Assembly (NCBI GenBank): GCA_032871835.1
Contig: CM065298.1
Span: 9,349,596 to 9,413,595 of the forward strand
Source: Dipteronia dyeriana
Lineage: Eukaryota > Streptophyta > Magnoliopsida > Sapindales > Sapindaceae
DNA length: 64,000 nt
Direction: 5' to 3'
Part shown: positions 32,544 through 45,100 of the stretch, in pieces
How positions within the stretch are numbered: the first letter of the stretch is position 1
Layout of the letters: each line of letters opens with the position of its first letter
The notes under the pieces: model-generated
The model's input: the letters and a program-made list of their open reading frames with translations, nothing else
Database searches by the model: none
Told to the model about the DNA's origin: nothing
Program-made: the position numbers and the translations under genes

Positions 32544-35105
32544 TGACGGACACGTCTATGCAGTGTCATCAAATATGAACATTTAAGTTCAGCCTCATAA
32601 GCGTGCGAGTCACAGAGACTAGCACAACGGCAAGCAAGGATCGTTCCACATAGAGGTGGGATTTACCGACCGTCTCTAGTTCTAGCTATTATTACAACAC
32701 TCCGAGCGGACTCGTGTATTGCGTATGCGAAAGAATATGTTGAAAAGTAAATGTTAAACTAATCTAAGAAAATACATAAATAAACAATATGTACAATGAT
32801 ATGATGGAATGGAGTGATCTGGAATGTAAATGGTTACACTAAGCAAATGACTCCACCATAGTAATCACACAATTTCATACAAACATGCATAGTCAAAGAT
32901 GAATGTCGTGCTCACTTAATCCTCACCAATTGCCCTCACTCCAGCGATAATCGACTATACCGAAATGTGCCAGCAACCTATCTCTTTATGGTTACCCGAA
33001 CTGCACTCGGTTCATTAAGAATAATGAGACACATGTAGCGATAATACGTGTAAAACCGTGCGCAGGCTCTACACATAGTGGCCGATCTACTAAATGCACG
33101 TTGAGTGCTTCACCTTTTGGTCCATCACACACAACCTAGGTTCAATGAAGTGGTGGCTAACCACTCAAGGCTTTAAGCATTTCGAAGGGCTACTCAACTA
33201 ATAACAAGCATATGCAACGAAATAGGCAACAATACTAGGTTTATATCAAATTCCTAATGAATGAAAGTGCACATAAAAAAAGAGACAAAGATACAAGGAA
33301 AGAAATAAAAAATGGATCCCCTCATCCGTAACCGAAAATGGAACACTGGGTGTCAATCCAAGATGTCCTCACCACTGGACGACTACGGCGTTCTTCAATC
33401 TCATAAATGCACAAACCCCTCAACAAGAAAGAGCTCTCTCCTAATCTCTCTAGACTCCCTAAGATGGATGAATACGAATGGAAAATATGCTCACTTAGCA
33501 CTAATGTGCATCAATGCAATTGCTAAGACATTAAGTACATTCAATATGAATTAAGGGTTCATCCTCTTGATTTGGGAATTATCCCTAAACCAATTCACCA
33601 CCCAATCTGGCCAAGGAAGAACAATTGTATCCTAAAAGGACCCATTAAGTGCAAGGAAATGAACCAAAGCCAAATTAGCACCTAAATGCATGAACTAGCC
33701 TTTTCCGCTCTTTGGGGAAAAAATCCCCAATCACTCAAATCAATCAATACATGGCATTTTGGTCATCCATTAACATACAAAAAATCATGGAAAGCTAAAT
33801 TAATCAACTCCTACATTAAATTACACTACTCCTAATCCCAATCATGCATACATATCAATTTCAAGTCATTCATACACATACATATCATAATACGAGTATT
33901 AAAACATATAATTCAAAGAGTGAAACAAAACCCAAATGAATTTAAGCACAAAAATACATATATAGCACATGTGAAAGGTTTACAAATTCCCAAATTCGTG
34001 ATACACAATTAAGAAAACAAGAAATACAAAGAGAATGAGTAAATAGAAACAACCCTTGGAGAAAACTCCTCATAGAGCTCTTTTCCATGCTTGACTCATT
34101 TTTGGTCAAAGACCTCTCCTATATCCTTGCAATCTACTCTTAATTTGGTGGATGACGTGTATAAAGGGGTGGTGGAGATGTATGGTGAGCTCCCATGGAG
34201 GAAAAACCTCCATGGAAGCTTGAATCACTCACTTATTTGGTGAAGAAGATGGAAGAGTTGGAAGAGATGAAGAAGATGGAGAGAGGTTCGGGTTTTGGGG
34301 TGTGGGGGCTGTGTTTGGGGGGAGAGATGTGGAAGAGAAGTCTCTGGAGTGAAGAGAAAAGAGGGTATTTATAGTGTTGAGAGGTTAGGGCAAGAATTGG
34401 GTGTGAAAAGACAAGATTGCCCCCTCAAAAACGGGCTGAAAATGGCAAATCTGGGCATGTGTACTGGTGAGGGGTGCGTTGGTCGACCATCTTTTCACCA
34501 GCCCCAACCTACTGATATTTTATGCTGGTGAGGGTGTGCTGGTCGAGTGGCACTTCACCAGCGCCAGTATTTTCCAGCAGTGCACTTCCTTTAGAAAACC
34601 CAGAATCACGATCCGTAAAATGCGTTAGAAAGAAGACATCTGGGGATTTCTGAAAAGTGGTAATATGGAATATAGTTCAATATGAGGAGGAAGATATGGT
34701 CCCCGAAATTTGGGTGTTCTGTATAAAGCTCTCAGCTGCTGTCGTATATCCAGCCTTGCGCACCATTACGAAAACAAACATATCTCCCTCTAGAAAATCT
34801 AGAATTGTGATCCTTAAAAACCGCTGGAAAGAAGACTTCTGGGGCTTTCTGAAAATAGGTGGTACTAAACCCAGTTCACTTTGAGAAGGGAGATATGGAC
34901 CCTGAAATTTGGTTATTCTACACAACCCATTTCCATTTCAGCCCATCTAACCTCAAAAACTTTTCAATTAAGCTCAAATATCTTCCGTAGGGAACATATA
35001 CCTACACAAGGCTTACAAACACATTAAATGCCAAAATATGCTCGAAAATGAGAACAAAAGATAGATAATAGGGACCTCAAATATGTATATAAATCGTTCC
35101 GATCA
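32544..35105. mobile_element. Solo LTR of family R nested in the copia element
   Basis: Begins TGACGGACAC, ends GATCA, and is flanked by gaatg on both sides (32539-32543 and 35106-35110). These are TG...CA ends with a 5-bp duplication. At 2562 bp it is a long LTR without internal region or coding sequence. A block of about 150 bp is present twice in tandem (34607-34740 and 34780-34925, each with 'gaaagaagac.tctgggg'). A partial second copy of the family lies at 10985-12352. Confidence 0.9.
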
Positions 35106-35189
35106 GAATGAGCGTACCGTTATTTATCCACTAAGTCATCGAGAAAGGGTAAAGAATGTCTATTGAGATCTAGTCTTCAAATGAGAGAT

Positions 35190-35868
35190 TGTTGGAGTGT
35201 GTGAAGACCGAAGTCAACAAAAAGAGCAAAGAACTTCATGCTACATGCAAAGGGACAGTAGTGGAAGCGTTGTCTAGGCCAAAGATGCTACTGTTGTGGC
35301 TACGCTATGCCATAGACAGCGGTGGCACAATGGTCAAGCAATTATGAAGAGTCACTGTGAATTTGTTTGAGTGGTTGGACAACGGTCCATCCATCAGAGT
35401 TACACAATACACGTTGCGTGTTACGCTGTGAGTTATGACAATGGTGGGACAGGGGTTTGTCTCCAATAAGATCACACTGTGAGGAGTGTTGTGACATATA
35501 CAGTGGTCAGACACAAATCCGTGTTCGATAAGATATCTTGCTCAGAGAAGAGATTGAAAAAGTAAATTAACTCCGATTAGGATTTGAATAACACTTATGC
35601 TTCTATATAAATAATATCATTATGTGTATTCTTATTTATGTGCGTAATGTGTAAAAAAAATTACTATAGTGAGAGAGAAAGTGTAATTATAGATAGATTG
35701 AAAGATATACATAAAGATCGTAAACAACTCTGAAAGTAGTAGATTGAGTGCGGTCGCCTCCGTATACGTTGACAAATTGTTAAATCACGTAAAATATTTG
35801 GTGTCATCTTTTTCTTCCTATTGCTTTCGTATAATTTGTTTTTGTGTGCGATTCTTTTCTTAACAACA
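35190..35868 (+). repeat. 3' LTR of the second copia element
   Basis: Starts TGTTGGAGTGTGTGAAG after a purine-rich 'aaatgagaga' tract and ends CTTAACAACA. Collinear with the 5' LTR. Confidence 0.9.
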
Positions 35869-36650
35869 GAGATATCAATTTTGAATGTTAAAATATCATA
35901 TAATAAACATATGGCATCTTATAAACATTTTTCAAACCAATTATATCAAAATATTTAAAAAATGCATTCGATATTCTACATCACATAGTTAGGCAAAACG
36001 AACACTTAAGTGGAAATCAATAACATTAATAAATCATTCCAAATCATAAATTCATATATCTAAAATATTTAAAAACGAAACATATATACATTTGAAAACA
36101 TAACACATCATTAATAAGTTTACTTACCTCAAACCGGTACGAATCCGCTCTAATTCTAGAAGCTCAAGAATCACTCAAACCTAATACCCTTACAAATTGA
36201 ATTACCATCTTAACATCATCACCATAGCAATTTAATAGGCACAAATGACTTGTCTTGAATTAAACTTAAAATCTAATCTTCCAGCTAATTATCACATCTG
36301 ACCACCCTTAACTCCACGATTTTTAATTAATTTTTTACAGCTCCAAATCTTACAAAATTTGACAGGGTTAATCTAGACATGTATGAAATGCTACAGTAAA
36401 ATTATTAACATAATCCATGATCATTTTCACTTCTAAAAAATTCATTATTTCTAGCTTTCCCAAATCTAACCAGCAGAAATTAATTCCAATATTTGTCCAC
36501 TCCAAAATTTATAACTATATTTTATACTTATTTATAAATCATGAAATTTTTCATAGAGACAGTATACATATCATTCTACCAATATATAAATTTTCAAAAT
36601 TTTCCAACATGAATAACTCACTCTAAACTTATTTTGAACCCAGGCTGATC

Positions 36651-37150
36651 AGTAAAAAACAGAGTGTTCTAGTAGTTTCTGTAATGGTCCGAAAATCCAA
36701 TAAAAATAATACGAGTGACCAAGAGCAACAGAATGAATATAAATTAATCAGCCATAAACATGTCTGTCCTCATAAACAAATCACAAAAATAGTCTAATCC
36801 AACTAGGAAGTCCATAACATGAAAGGAATAGGTTGGCTGCTATTTCTGATTTTTTGTTTCTCCTTGAAGAGAACTAACATAATACCAAGTGTTCTCCAAA
36901 CTATTTCTGATTTTTTGTTTCTCCTGTAAGAGAACTTAGGTTGGCTGCTAGAACCGATAGAAGAATGATCGTTTTTTTTTTCCTTAGACGAAAGGGTTGT
37001 TATAACACATGTTTAAATAACGTTAAAATTCTAAACCCTAGCAATCAAACCCAAATGAGGAATCCTAACTAAGATTATATATATATTTCCTTTTTTTTTT
37101 GACATTATAAGAGGAGTTTAAGATTTACTAAAGCTCTTAGGGATCAATTT
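36651..37150. other. Unassigned sequence, no gene
   Basis: Contains a near-perfect direct repeat of 'ctatttctgattttttgttt' (36840 and 36900) with 'agagaactta' nearby. Nothing else recognised. Confidence 0.4.
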
Positions 37151-37516
37151 ACCTACTCATGGTCTTTCAACATCTGAAAATATATAGTTATTTTGTTTGA
37201 TTAGGTCAATGCTGAAAATTTTAGAATCGAAGTTAAGTAACTACTAATTAAACGTCTAATTTCGTATTGTTGTAGATATGTAACTTGTCTTGAAATTGTT
37301 TTTAAGAACGATTTGACCAGAAAAGGAATTTATGTATATCAAATATTTTCTTGATTTTTATTAGGGGCAGCTGCCTGTAACAATCTAAAAGAGTAGTCTG
37401 AGTGTCGGATCCTGGAATTTTAATCGGGTGGAGCACTCGAATCAGAAAACAATTATAAAAAAAAAAAATACTAAAAACTTAAGGTAATAGTAAAATGAGT
37501 TTTCTTAACTAAAATG

Positions 37517-37518
<2 letters not shown>

Positions 37519-37553
<35 letters not shown>
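37519..37553. repeat. (TA)n microsatellite
   Basis: About 16 TA units. Confidence 0.95.
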
Positions 37554-37556
<3 letters not shown>

Positions 37557-38351
37557 AAGTATAACAAAGTTTAGATAAAATAAAACAAATAGAATATTTA
37601 TTTAAAATAAACTAAATAATCTTACATTAAAAAAAAATTAGAAACAAAATATGAAAAAAAAAAAACAAGAAAAACAAGAAAAACAATTAAAAATTACAAT
37701 ATTTATTCTTAAAATAATAAATTACATTCTAATTTTATAATAAGATTTTTCTATACTTCTAATGAATTTACTTTAAATTTATACAAAAATAATTGATTAA
37801 TAAATTTTGTTAAATATGTGTTTTTTAGTGTTTTTTGATTGAATGTGTTAAATATATCACACTAAACTATTAGAAATAATAAAAATTCTAAATAATAATA
37901 CATAATTTAATATAAAATAAAATAAAATTAAGTAGCCACAAAAAGGTATAATAAATAATTATTAAAATTATATGATAAAATTGAATTAAAGAATAAAGAT
38001 ATTTAACTAGTTTGAAAAATATAATCGGTGGGAGTAGAACCATAACCATCAATGGAGGAAAAAAAAAAGAAATACCAACAATGTTCTAAGTTAATATGTT
38101 ATGATAAATGTTATATATAACAAAATTAATTTTCTTAAAGAAAATATGAGGTAGAGTACAGACTCCATCTGATCTTAAGGTGGGTTCACCCTAATCATAT
38201 TTATAATCATGTTGATATCACTTATTAGTGTTCAAATGCTTGTAAATGATCTAAATGTCTAGTTTATTGGACAATGACCGTCAATATCTTTTATAGGTCC
38301 AGATTCACAACATTTGTCAACATTTTCAATCTCTATATTGGTTTCAAGCTT

Positions 38352-39369
38352 TAGGGATGACAATGAGGCGGGTTCGGGGCGAGGTGGTCTTTCCCACACC
38401 CCACCCTATTTATTTTTTGAAAACCCATCCCCTCATAAACCTCTACCTTAGATGAAGCGGTTGGGGAGAGACAGGTTACAACGGGGTGATTTCCCAATCC
38501 CCACCCATTTACCAAATATATAATTTTTTTATTTATTAAAATTACAAATATATAACCATTGGATATGATAAAATATATAAAGTAGTAAATAATTCGATGA
38601 AACTATTAAAAAAATATCTTGTAAACATAATTCTCACGGGTAAATTCTATCATTCTCAAACATAAACATAAAGTATGAAGTCAAAATGTTCGAAAATCGT
38701 AACGTTAATCATCTAATAGTTGCATCTATTTCTCTTGTTCTCTTTTCGTAATATCAATTTCATCTAACATTTCCTCAATATGTTGACACCCAACTCACAT
38801 GGTTTCTGCAACATTCCGAACTAAAAAATAAAATGTATTCAATATGATTTGAATATCAATAATTTAATTTGATTTAATATGCATGATTTATTTTACCACA
38901 TTAAAATCTGGTTATTCAAGACATGTGGAACGCTCGGTTGTCGTAGAAGAACATGAAGCTAATCATAAGATAAAAAACTTACTGTATTTGATGTTGAAGC
39001 TTGAATGATGAACTTTGAGTTGTTTGTGGAATAAAGACTTAGAGTTGCAGTTAGCAGTTAGGGTTTTTTTTAATTGTATTTTGTATTGTCACTTTATGTT
39101 AAATAACGGCAAATATATGTAAAGTTATGGTTAATGTATTTATATATATATATATATCCTTTTTTTAGATATATTTATTTTCTTTGAAACTACGTAGTTT
39201 AACTAAATATTATTTTAAGCGGGGCGGGATAGGGAGTATAAAACTCATCCCCACCTCATACCCATTACGGGTTAGACTATCTATCCTCATTCCCGCCCCA
39301 TCTCCACTAAATTGAAACTCATCCCCACCCCAAAAGTACGGATCCCCGCGGATAATTTTGACATCTCTA
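38352..39369. mobile_element. Non-autonomous hAT element, 1018 bp
   Basis: The left end reads TAGGGATGACAATGAGGCGGG; the right end read inward reads TAGAGATGTCAAAATTATCC then gcgggga. Target duplication tcaagctt (38344-38351) and tcaagctc (39370-39377) agree at 7 of 8 positions, and paralogous sites at 18505 and 45005 are empty. GC-rich ends with ggggcggg/ccccaccc words surround an AT-rich core without a transposase. Confidence 0.85.
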
Positions 39370-39613
39370 TCAAGCTCACGTACCCTGACCCACCACACCA
39401 AAAGCTGCCCAGTTGCTTGGTTGCACTTGCCTAAAAAATATCAATAATTGTTGTAAGGTCCAAAAAATCTCTTTCTATCACTTTAGTATCCTTTCTATCA
39501 TTTACAAACAAACTTTATTTATATTAAGAAAAGAAAAGTTATTTTTTCCAAAAAATAAAAGGAGTAACAGAAAAACTTATACAAAACACTCTATAAAAAT
39601 AATATTTATAAAT

Positions 39614-39767
39614 GAGTAATGTTACTACACCAAATTTAGTGTCCAAATGATGTAATATTACTATCATCCATTCATTTAGATTGTATTAGATTTGTTTATT
39701 TTAAATACATAGATTAGAGTGATGCCACATCAATTGAGCACCAAATTTGGACAAAATAGCATTACTC
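39614..39767. mobile_element. Small MITE with GAGTAATG ends
   Basis: Begins gagtaatgttactacaccaa and ends with the imperfect complement tttggacaaaatagcattactc. About 154 bp, no coding capacity. Confidence 0.7.
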
Positions 39768-39785
39768 TATATAAATACATCACTC

Positions 39786-39873
39786 CTAATATCATAATAA
39801 AGTATTGATATTAAACATCAATATGAGAACTTCTAATATCATAATAAAGTATTGATATTAAACATCAATATGA
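39786..39873. repeat. Tandem duplication of 41 bp
   Basis: Two identical copies (39786-39826 and 39833-39873) beginning 'ctaatatcataataaagt', separated by 6 bp. Each also contains the hairpin 'attgatattaaacatcaat'. Confidence 0.9.
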
Positions 39874-40189
39874 AAAGTGATTAATGTTCTTTTTTATTTA
39901 TTTTTAAAGCTATTTAAATAAGCAATATATTAAAATAACTATACCATATATAATTATGATGAAATTGGAAATATGGTTTATATGGGGAAATATCGAAAAA
40001 AAGATTTTATATTACATTTAATGCAGTTAAGTGATTTACAATTAAGTGAAAAATCATGATTTTTTACCATTTTAAAGTTTTTTTTTTGTTTGTATTTTTA
40101 AGTTGTTTGACCACTTAAAAAATAAAACAATTTAATATTAATGATTCAGACTTATTAAGTTTTAAGTGAAAAAAACAAATGACCCCTTA

Positions 40190-42270
40190 ATGTGAGTGCA
40201 TGAGGCCGAGTGGTATTTTAAATTCCTACAAATATCAAAACGTCCCAATTTGATGCAATTAATAACATAATTTGATATACGAATTTAGATTCCCTATTGA
40301 ACTGATCTTTTATTGATCTTTTATTGACCTATAATTCATTATTATTATTATTATTTCACTTTCATTATTTTTAAATATAGAGTCATATTCTCAAGTGTAT
40401 TAGATCAGAGAAAAGATCAGAGTATCCTGATCCTTGATATATACATTCAAGAATTATCTTAAGAAATATAGAATATACAACATTATATTTACGAGAACGT
40501 AGTAAAACCATAAAATTAAACCACATAGATTAACTCATAACAAAATACAGTATTGTGAATGATATCCTGTACAAAATAAACTTAACCATGACTCATTATC
40601 AATATTTGTAGCCAGGCCCGGCCCTGCTAGGCCTTCACAATCCAATTTTCAGAAAAGCTTATTCAATGACTTCAGTGACTTATTTCACATTAGTGTATTA
40701 TCGGTAAGTAATAATGGGTTGTGTTTGGGCAGACATGGCCCATTTGCTTACTCTTTTGCGCCAATTTCGAGTTGGGCCTCATACTTTTATAAGCATTGGT
40801 CCAGAGCGAAGCCATGTCACAATGTTTATTTTGAGTATAAAAAATATGTTTATTTCGGAAAATATAGATCACTAAAATCGATGGTTTACTGGATATTTAA
40901 GTACCACGGTCAATAAAAATAAAAGGACTAGTTAAAAAATTCATAGATCGCTAAAATATAGTGAATGATTTTTTCCTTCAAATGGAGATGAGATGAGATG
41001 AGGATTTGGGGGAAATTGTCATCACTATTTTTAAGTAAAACAATGACTTTTGTTTCTGAAATGGAAGAACAAAATTAATATTTTATCAAACAGGAAAACC
41101 GATTTATCATCCCAAAGGCCCGTTAAGTTACTGAGTTACATATGTAAAATGTCTGTTAGATAAAAAATCATATTAAATTAAATTAAACCGGAAAAAAACT
41201 TTAAGTTAGATCGAGTCATTACGTTTTGGTAAATTCATCCGATTTTTAAAAAATGAAACCAACTAAAAGATTTTGACTAAAAATCAAAACAAATTCGACT
41301 CGCACCTATCGTAAATGCAGGTCAGTTTGGTGAGAATAGATGTGTTGTTTGTGAAAAAGTATTTAAAGAAATTGTAAAAAAATTATTTTTAAGGGTAATA
41401 ACTAATAAATATATTAAATTATGCTCATAACTCATAAGCAAGTCGAATTGGTTGGTGTAAATTCAGAATAGAAAATTTTATTTTATTTTTTGTGCGATTT
41501 GTGGATGGTATCGAATTGTGCCATTATGTTAATATAAAATCATGCATGAAACTCTTTCTCCAATTGACAAAGTCTAGTTCATATGGTTTCTTAAAAAATG
41601 AAATAATAGAATGTCCCATTAATGACGAAACGAAAAGAGATAACATATAAATATTCTAATGAACTTTTTTATTGATGAAAAACTGAATGAAAAAATAATA
41701 GAATTCAAATCTTATTTATAGGTGATTCTTAACCTATACTTGGACTCTAAATACTTAAGCTCCAAGTAACTTAAATAATAAATATTATAGATCTTATTTG
41801 GACTCTAAATACTTGAGCTCTAAGTAATCAAAATAATAAATATTAGAGATTTTTATAGAAGATTTTACTTATTAACAACGAAAATTAAAATTAAAATGCC
41901 ACTACTTGACCAAAAGAAATTAAATATAAAATTAGACAAACGCCCCTCCCAATGGACCTATTTAAAAAATGTTCTACATCAAATCATCAATTAATATTAA
42001 GCAAAATTTAGTAAGTCAAATTTCAGGCCGTACTTGATAATTGTCATAACTCAAACTTCAGAAAATTAATTCTCATAACAAAATTCAATGATAATATGTT
42101 TCTCTTTTCCATTTACAAAAGCATTTGAAGAGTTCTTTTATCCTGTACTCCAAAAAGCATTTATTTATAAAGAATCCATCTCAAAAATAATTTTTTATAT
42201 ACCTAGCTACGTCCTAGTACCAAAAAGATTCTCAAATTATCACATTTGTTGATATTAAGAAGAACAAACC
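40190..42270. other. Flank X2 of the amplified cassette, no gene
   Basis: Diverged copy of 560-3505 (for example 'gtgagtgcatgaggc' versus 'gtgagtgcctgaggg', and 'tttcaggccgtacttgataa' at 42021). It carries its own insertion at about 40280-40440 with gatcttttattgatctttta repeats. No gene found. Confidence 0.7.
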
Positions 42271-42990
42271 GTGTATCGTGTTTTAACACAAGTGGAAGTG
42301 TACCTCGCATTCTACATTAGTTTTATATAGGTGGAAGGTTCGAATTCTATATGCACATTTTATAAACACGTATGAGAAGGTTTTTTCTCAATATTGTGAG
42401 AGTGGAATTCTCAATAGATCTTGTAGGAGTAAATATTACTTTTTATGAGAGTAGTTATCTTGACAGATTTTTGACTTTGTTAGAGATATTGATAAAAGAA
42501 GAGCTGGAAAATCGGTTGCACCAGCTCAAGTCAATCAAAGTCAGCCAAAGGAAGGAAAGGAGAATTCGATGATAGGAAAGTTTGTTACAATGGTAACATC
42601 AATTTGATCAAACTTTCCTATTAAGATCAGATGGTGGTCATCGTGCGTCTTCAGCCAAGAACAAAGTTTCTCAAACCAGAGAAGCATCTTTGATAAAGTT
42701 TTTGGCAGGAACTTCGACCTTATACAATTACAATAGAATTTGATGTTATCCAATTAATCCTTGCAAGTTGCGATAGTATATAAATGAGCTTGATCTCATA
42801 ATGTAGTCAGTAGGTCAAAAACAAAATTCACGCTCAAATATTAAAGAATGATTTCTCCCTCTCTCTCTGTTATTCTTCTTCTTGCTTTAGTATTGCTTCA
42901 ATACTCTGTTCTCGGGTCTAAGAGACCTTTTGTCAAACATCTCTTGTTCGTTTTAGACTCAACTATTCAATATGAGAATTGATTATAATA
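42271..42990. mobile_element. Unit-2-specific insertion upstream of peptide copy C
   Basis: Unit 1 runs directly from 'acaagtggaactgcac' to 'aggagaatatcgtaaacttt' (9700-9765), whereas unit 2 has several hundred extra bases. The right half has TATATAAA (42778) followed by a CT-rich leader, like the promoter half of an LTR. Ends not fixed; no coding sequence. Confidence 0.5.
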
Positions 42991-43208
42991 CTTAAAAAAA
43001 ATTAGGAGAAGATCATAAACTTTGAAAATGGGGATCAAAGTCAATTCAAACATTGAAGAATAAATAACTATATGGTAAAGGTCTGTGACAATAAAATATA
43101 AGAGACGTTGCAGGTTTCAATTTATAACTTAATTAAGACTAATAGCAATATGATGATTAATGAATTATAAAATCCCATATATTCAACTCTTAATTATAAC
43201 CTATACAT

Positions 43209-43216
43209 TATAAATA
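43209..43216 (+). promoter_or_regulatory. TATA box of peptide copy C
   Basis: TATAAATA 79 nt before the ATG, conserved in sequence and spacing with copy B (9937). This fits a short 5' leader. Confidence 0.6.
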
Positions 43217-43294
43217 TATGCATCATATGAAGTGATAATATAATCTCCAAGCAATATCACTTTAAATTTTCTTACACAGCTTCAAAAGCTAGCT

Positions 43295-44191
43295 ATGGTA
43301 GGCAACACTACTACCAAGAATGTGCTGCTGGTGACTCTCCTCATTGCCATGGTGTTGTCTCTATCTCCAATATTGCCATGCAAAGCAGCTCGATTTACTA
43401 GTCTTCATGGTAACCTCATCGCTCACCACCATAATTTTGTTTATATTTTCACAAAATCTCACCCAAGTTTAGGATTGGCCATATTTATACAGAAACACCA
43501 GTATTTTTTTTATTTTTGTTTTGAAATTTATATAGAAACACCAGTTGATTGCACTCATGGTCTAGTTCATTTAACGTTGAGATAGTTAGTAATGCACTTC
43601 TAACCATTAAAATTATATCTTATGTGTATAATTTATTAGAACTTAAATACTATTTTTAAACTTTTACCGGATAGCTTTAGTTTTCAATATCTCAAGATTC
43701 AATCTAACCGTACCCGTACACACATGATGTGAAACAAAAAAAAAAAATACAACTCTTTTCTTTATATAATATTGTCATACAAATTGTGAACTATTCAATA
43801 TTCATTTCACTTTTTATGATAGAGATCTTTAGAAGTTAATCATATTAATTACTTTAGAAATTACAGATTCTAGATCACACATATTCATTTTTTGTGCGAA
43901 TCATAGTTTATTACATCCGACCATCGGTTTTGGAAACAACCAACAATCAAATTAATTGGTAGTTAGAAAATTGATTATCATACGCGTATGATCCCGTACA
44001 AAACATCTTGTAATGTCATTTTTTGATTGATGAGTTATGATGATAATGTATTTATATGTGTGCATGTACGGTGTGCCCGTGCAGGAGGTTTCAATGCAGT
44101 GATGAGAAAAGAGGTACCTATGTGTCCACAGTGCATGTGTTGTGAAGGTGCACCATCAGGCCAATGTTGCCGATGCTGCTCTGGTAGCTGA
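43295..44191 (+). CDS. Cysteine-rich secreted peptide, copy C (intact, 73 aa)
   Basis: Two exons, 43295-43409 and 44085-44191, joined across a phase-1 GT-AG intron of 675 nt. Exon 1 encodes MVGNTTTKNV followed by a hydrophobic core (LLVTLLIAMVLSLSPIL) and CKAARFTSLH, a good signal peptide with cleavage likely near KAA. Exon 2 encodes GGFNAVMRKEVP and then the cysteine domain CPQCMCCEGAPSGQCCRCC, ending GS before TGA. The mature peptide would be about 40 residues. The CxxCxCC...GxCCxC spacing matches copy A. I do not recognise a named family. A secreted signal, defence or metal-binding peptide is possible, but nothing proves one. It lies about 1.4 kb upstream of RLK2 in the same orientation, an arrangement repeated in unit 1. 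The short first exon and conserved TATA box support this start. Confidence 0.8.
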
Positions 44192-44674
44192 ACCTCAGGA
44201 CTCTAACTCCATTCATAAAGCCTCAAAAATTCATCTTGGACTTTGATGCTTGTGTTCCTGAGACCCACATATATATAATAGCAAATTAATATGAATCATG
44301 AATAAGTTTCCGATTATTATATTACTTGAATGAGGATTCCTTATCTTGGATCCATGGATTGTTTTCAACTAACTGGTTGTAATAATTAAAGTTCAGGCGA
44401 TGTCTCGTGTGTTACAATGTCACTTTATGCTTCAAAATTTGAGATTACTTATTTTATTTATTTTTCCCATTTTTCTTGTGAAACCTATAATTGACTCCAT
44501 TCATTCTACTCTTTGGTAGATCTCAACAAATCACAATGCGTAGTTATTGTTCTAGGTGGGATTGTGGCCCACTAAATGGATAGTATTTAATGGGTGGAAT
44601 TAGAACTCTAGAAAGCAAGTCTGTCCATCCAAGAAAGATACATTAGATGGACCACAGAAGAACTACATAATAAT

Positions 44675-44708
<34 letters not shown>

Positions 44709-45100
44709 TCTCTGACTAGGTCAACCTTAAAAATTTCAGAATCAAAATTACATGACTAAACTTCTAATTTCGTAACGTCGTAGATAAGTAACGTAATAGA
44801 TAAGTCAATATTTTCTTGACTTTTATTAGGAGCTGCCTGTAACGGTCTAAAAGAGCAGTCATATAAATAATCGTGTTGATATCACTTATTAATGTTCAAA
44901 TGCTTGTAAATGATGTAGAAGATTAGTTTATTGGACAATGACCTTCAATATCTCTTATAAGTCCAGATTCACAACATTTTCCATCATTTACAATCTCTGT
45001 ATTGGCTTCAAGCTCACCCTGACCCACCACACCAAAAGCTGCCCAGTTGCTTGGGTGCGCTAGCTTCAAATATCAGTAATTGTTGTATGGTCCAAACAAT
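44192..45100. other. Post spacer of unit 2, no gene
   Basis: Trailer of peptide copy C and spacer to RLK2, matching 16841-18600. Contains an (AAT)n microsatellite at 44682-44708 and a fragment of the 'tctctgactaggtcaacc' short repeat family. Confidence 0.65.

Larger units (their letters stand above)
28474..35868 (+). mobile_element. Complete but dead copia retrotransposon with nested solo LTR
   Basis: Both LTRs are present (28474-29131 and 35190-35868), flanked by the 5-bp duplication gagat (28469-28473 and 35869-35873). A primer-binding site follows the 5' LTR. The internal region encodes TNT 1-94-type gag-pol remnants. A 2562-bp solo LTR of another family sits between the end of pol and the 3' LTR; without it the element is about 4.8 kb. 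The two LTRs differ by many substitutions and small indels, so this is an old insertion. Confidence 0.9.
26545..36650 (+). mobile_element. Long LTR of family P/Q, interrupted by nested insertions
   Basis: Begins tgtagcacccctaaatccgg and is an inverted relative of the complete solo LTR at 52286-54995. Matching blocks include 'ggtgagccgtcaactcggta' (27861) and 'agctgggcca' (28391), each found inverted in the other copy. It is cut by a 0.9-kb insertion (about 26650-27570) and by a complete copia element (28474-35868), after which the match resumes ('cttacctcaaaccggtacga'). The right end is not resolved. No coding sequence of its own was found. Confidence 0.7.
37151..39470. other. Partial third post spacer, without peptide or RLK
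   Basis: Matches 17430-18560 and 44700-45070 ('aggggcagctgcctgtaac' at 37363; 'gtccagattcacaacatttg' at 38298; 'ccctgacccaccacaccaaa' at 39382). It is interrupted by an AT-rich insertion (about 37397-38190), whose start resembles a degraded 'gtggcggatccaggaatttt' element end, and by the hAT element at 38352. Similarity ends just after 39440, before any RLK exon. Confidence 0.7.
39471..40189. other. AT-rich spacer with small repeats, no gene
   Basis: Joins the truncated post spacer to flank X2. Holds the MITE at 39614 and a tandem duplication at 39786. Confidence 0.5.

Noticed and set aside
33312..34531. Open frames at 33312 and 34295
   Set aside because: Both are inside the nested solo LTR R; not conserved in the second copy.
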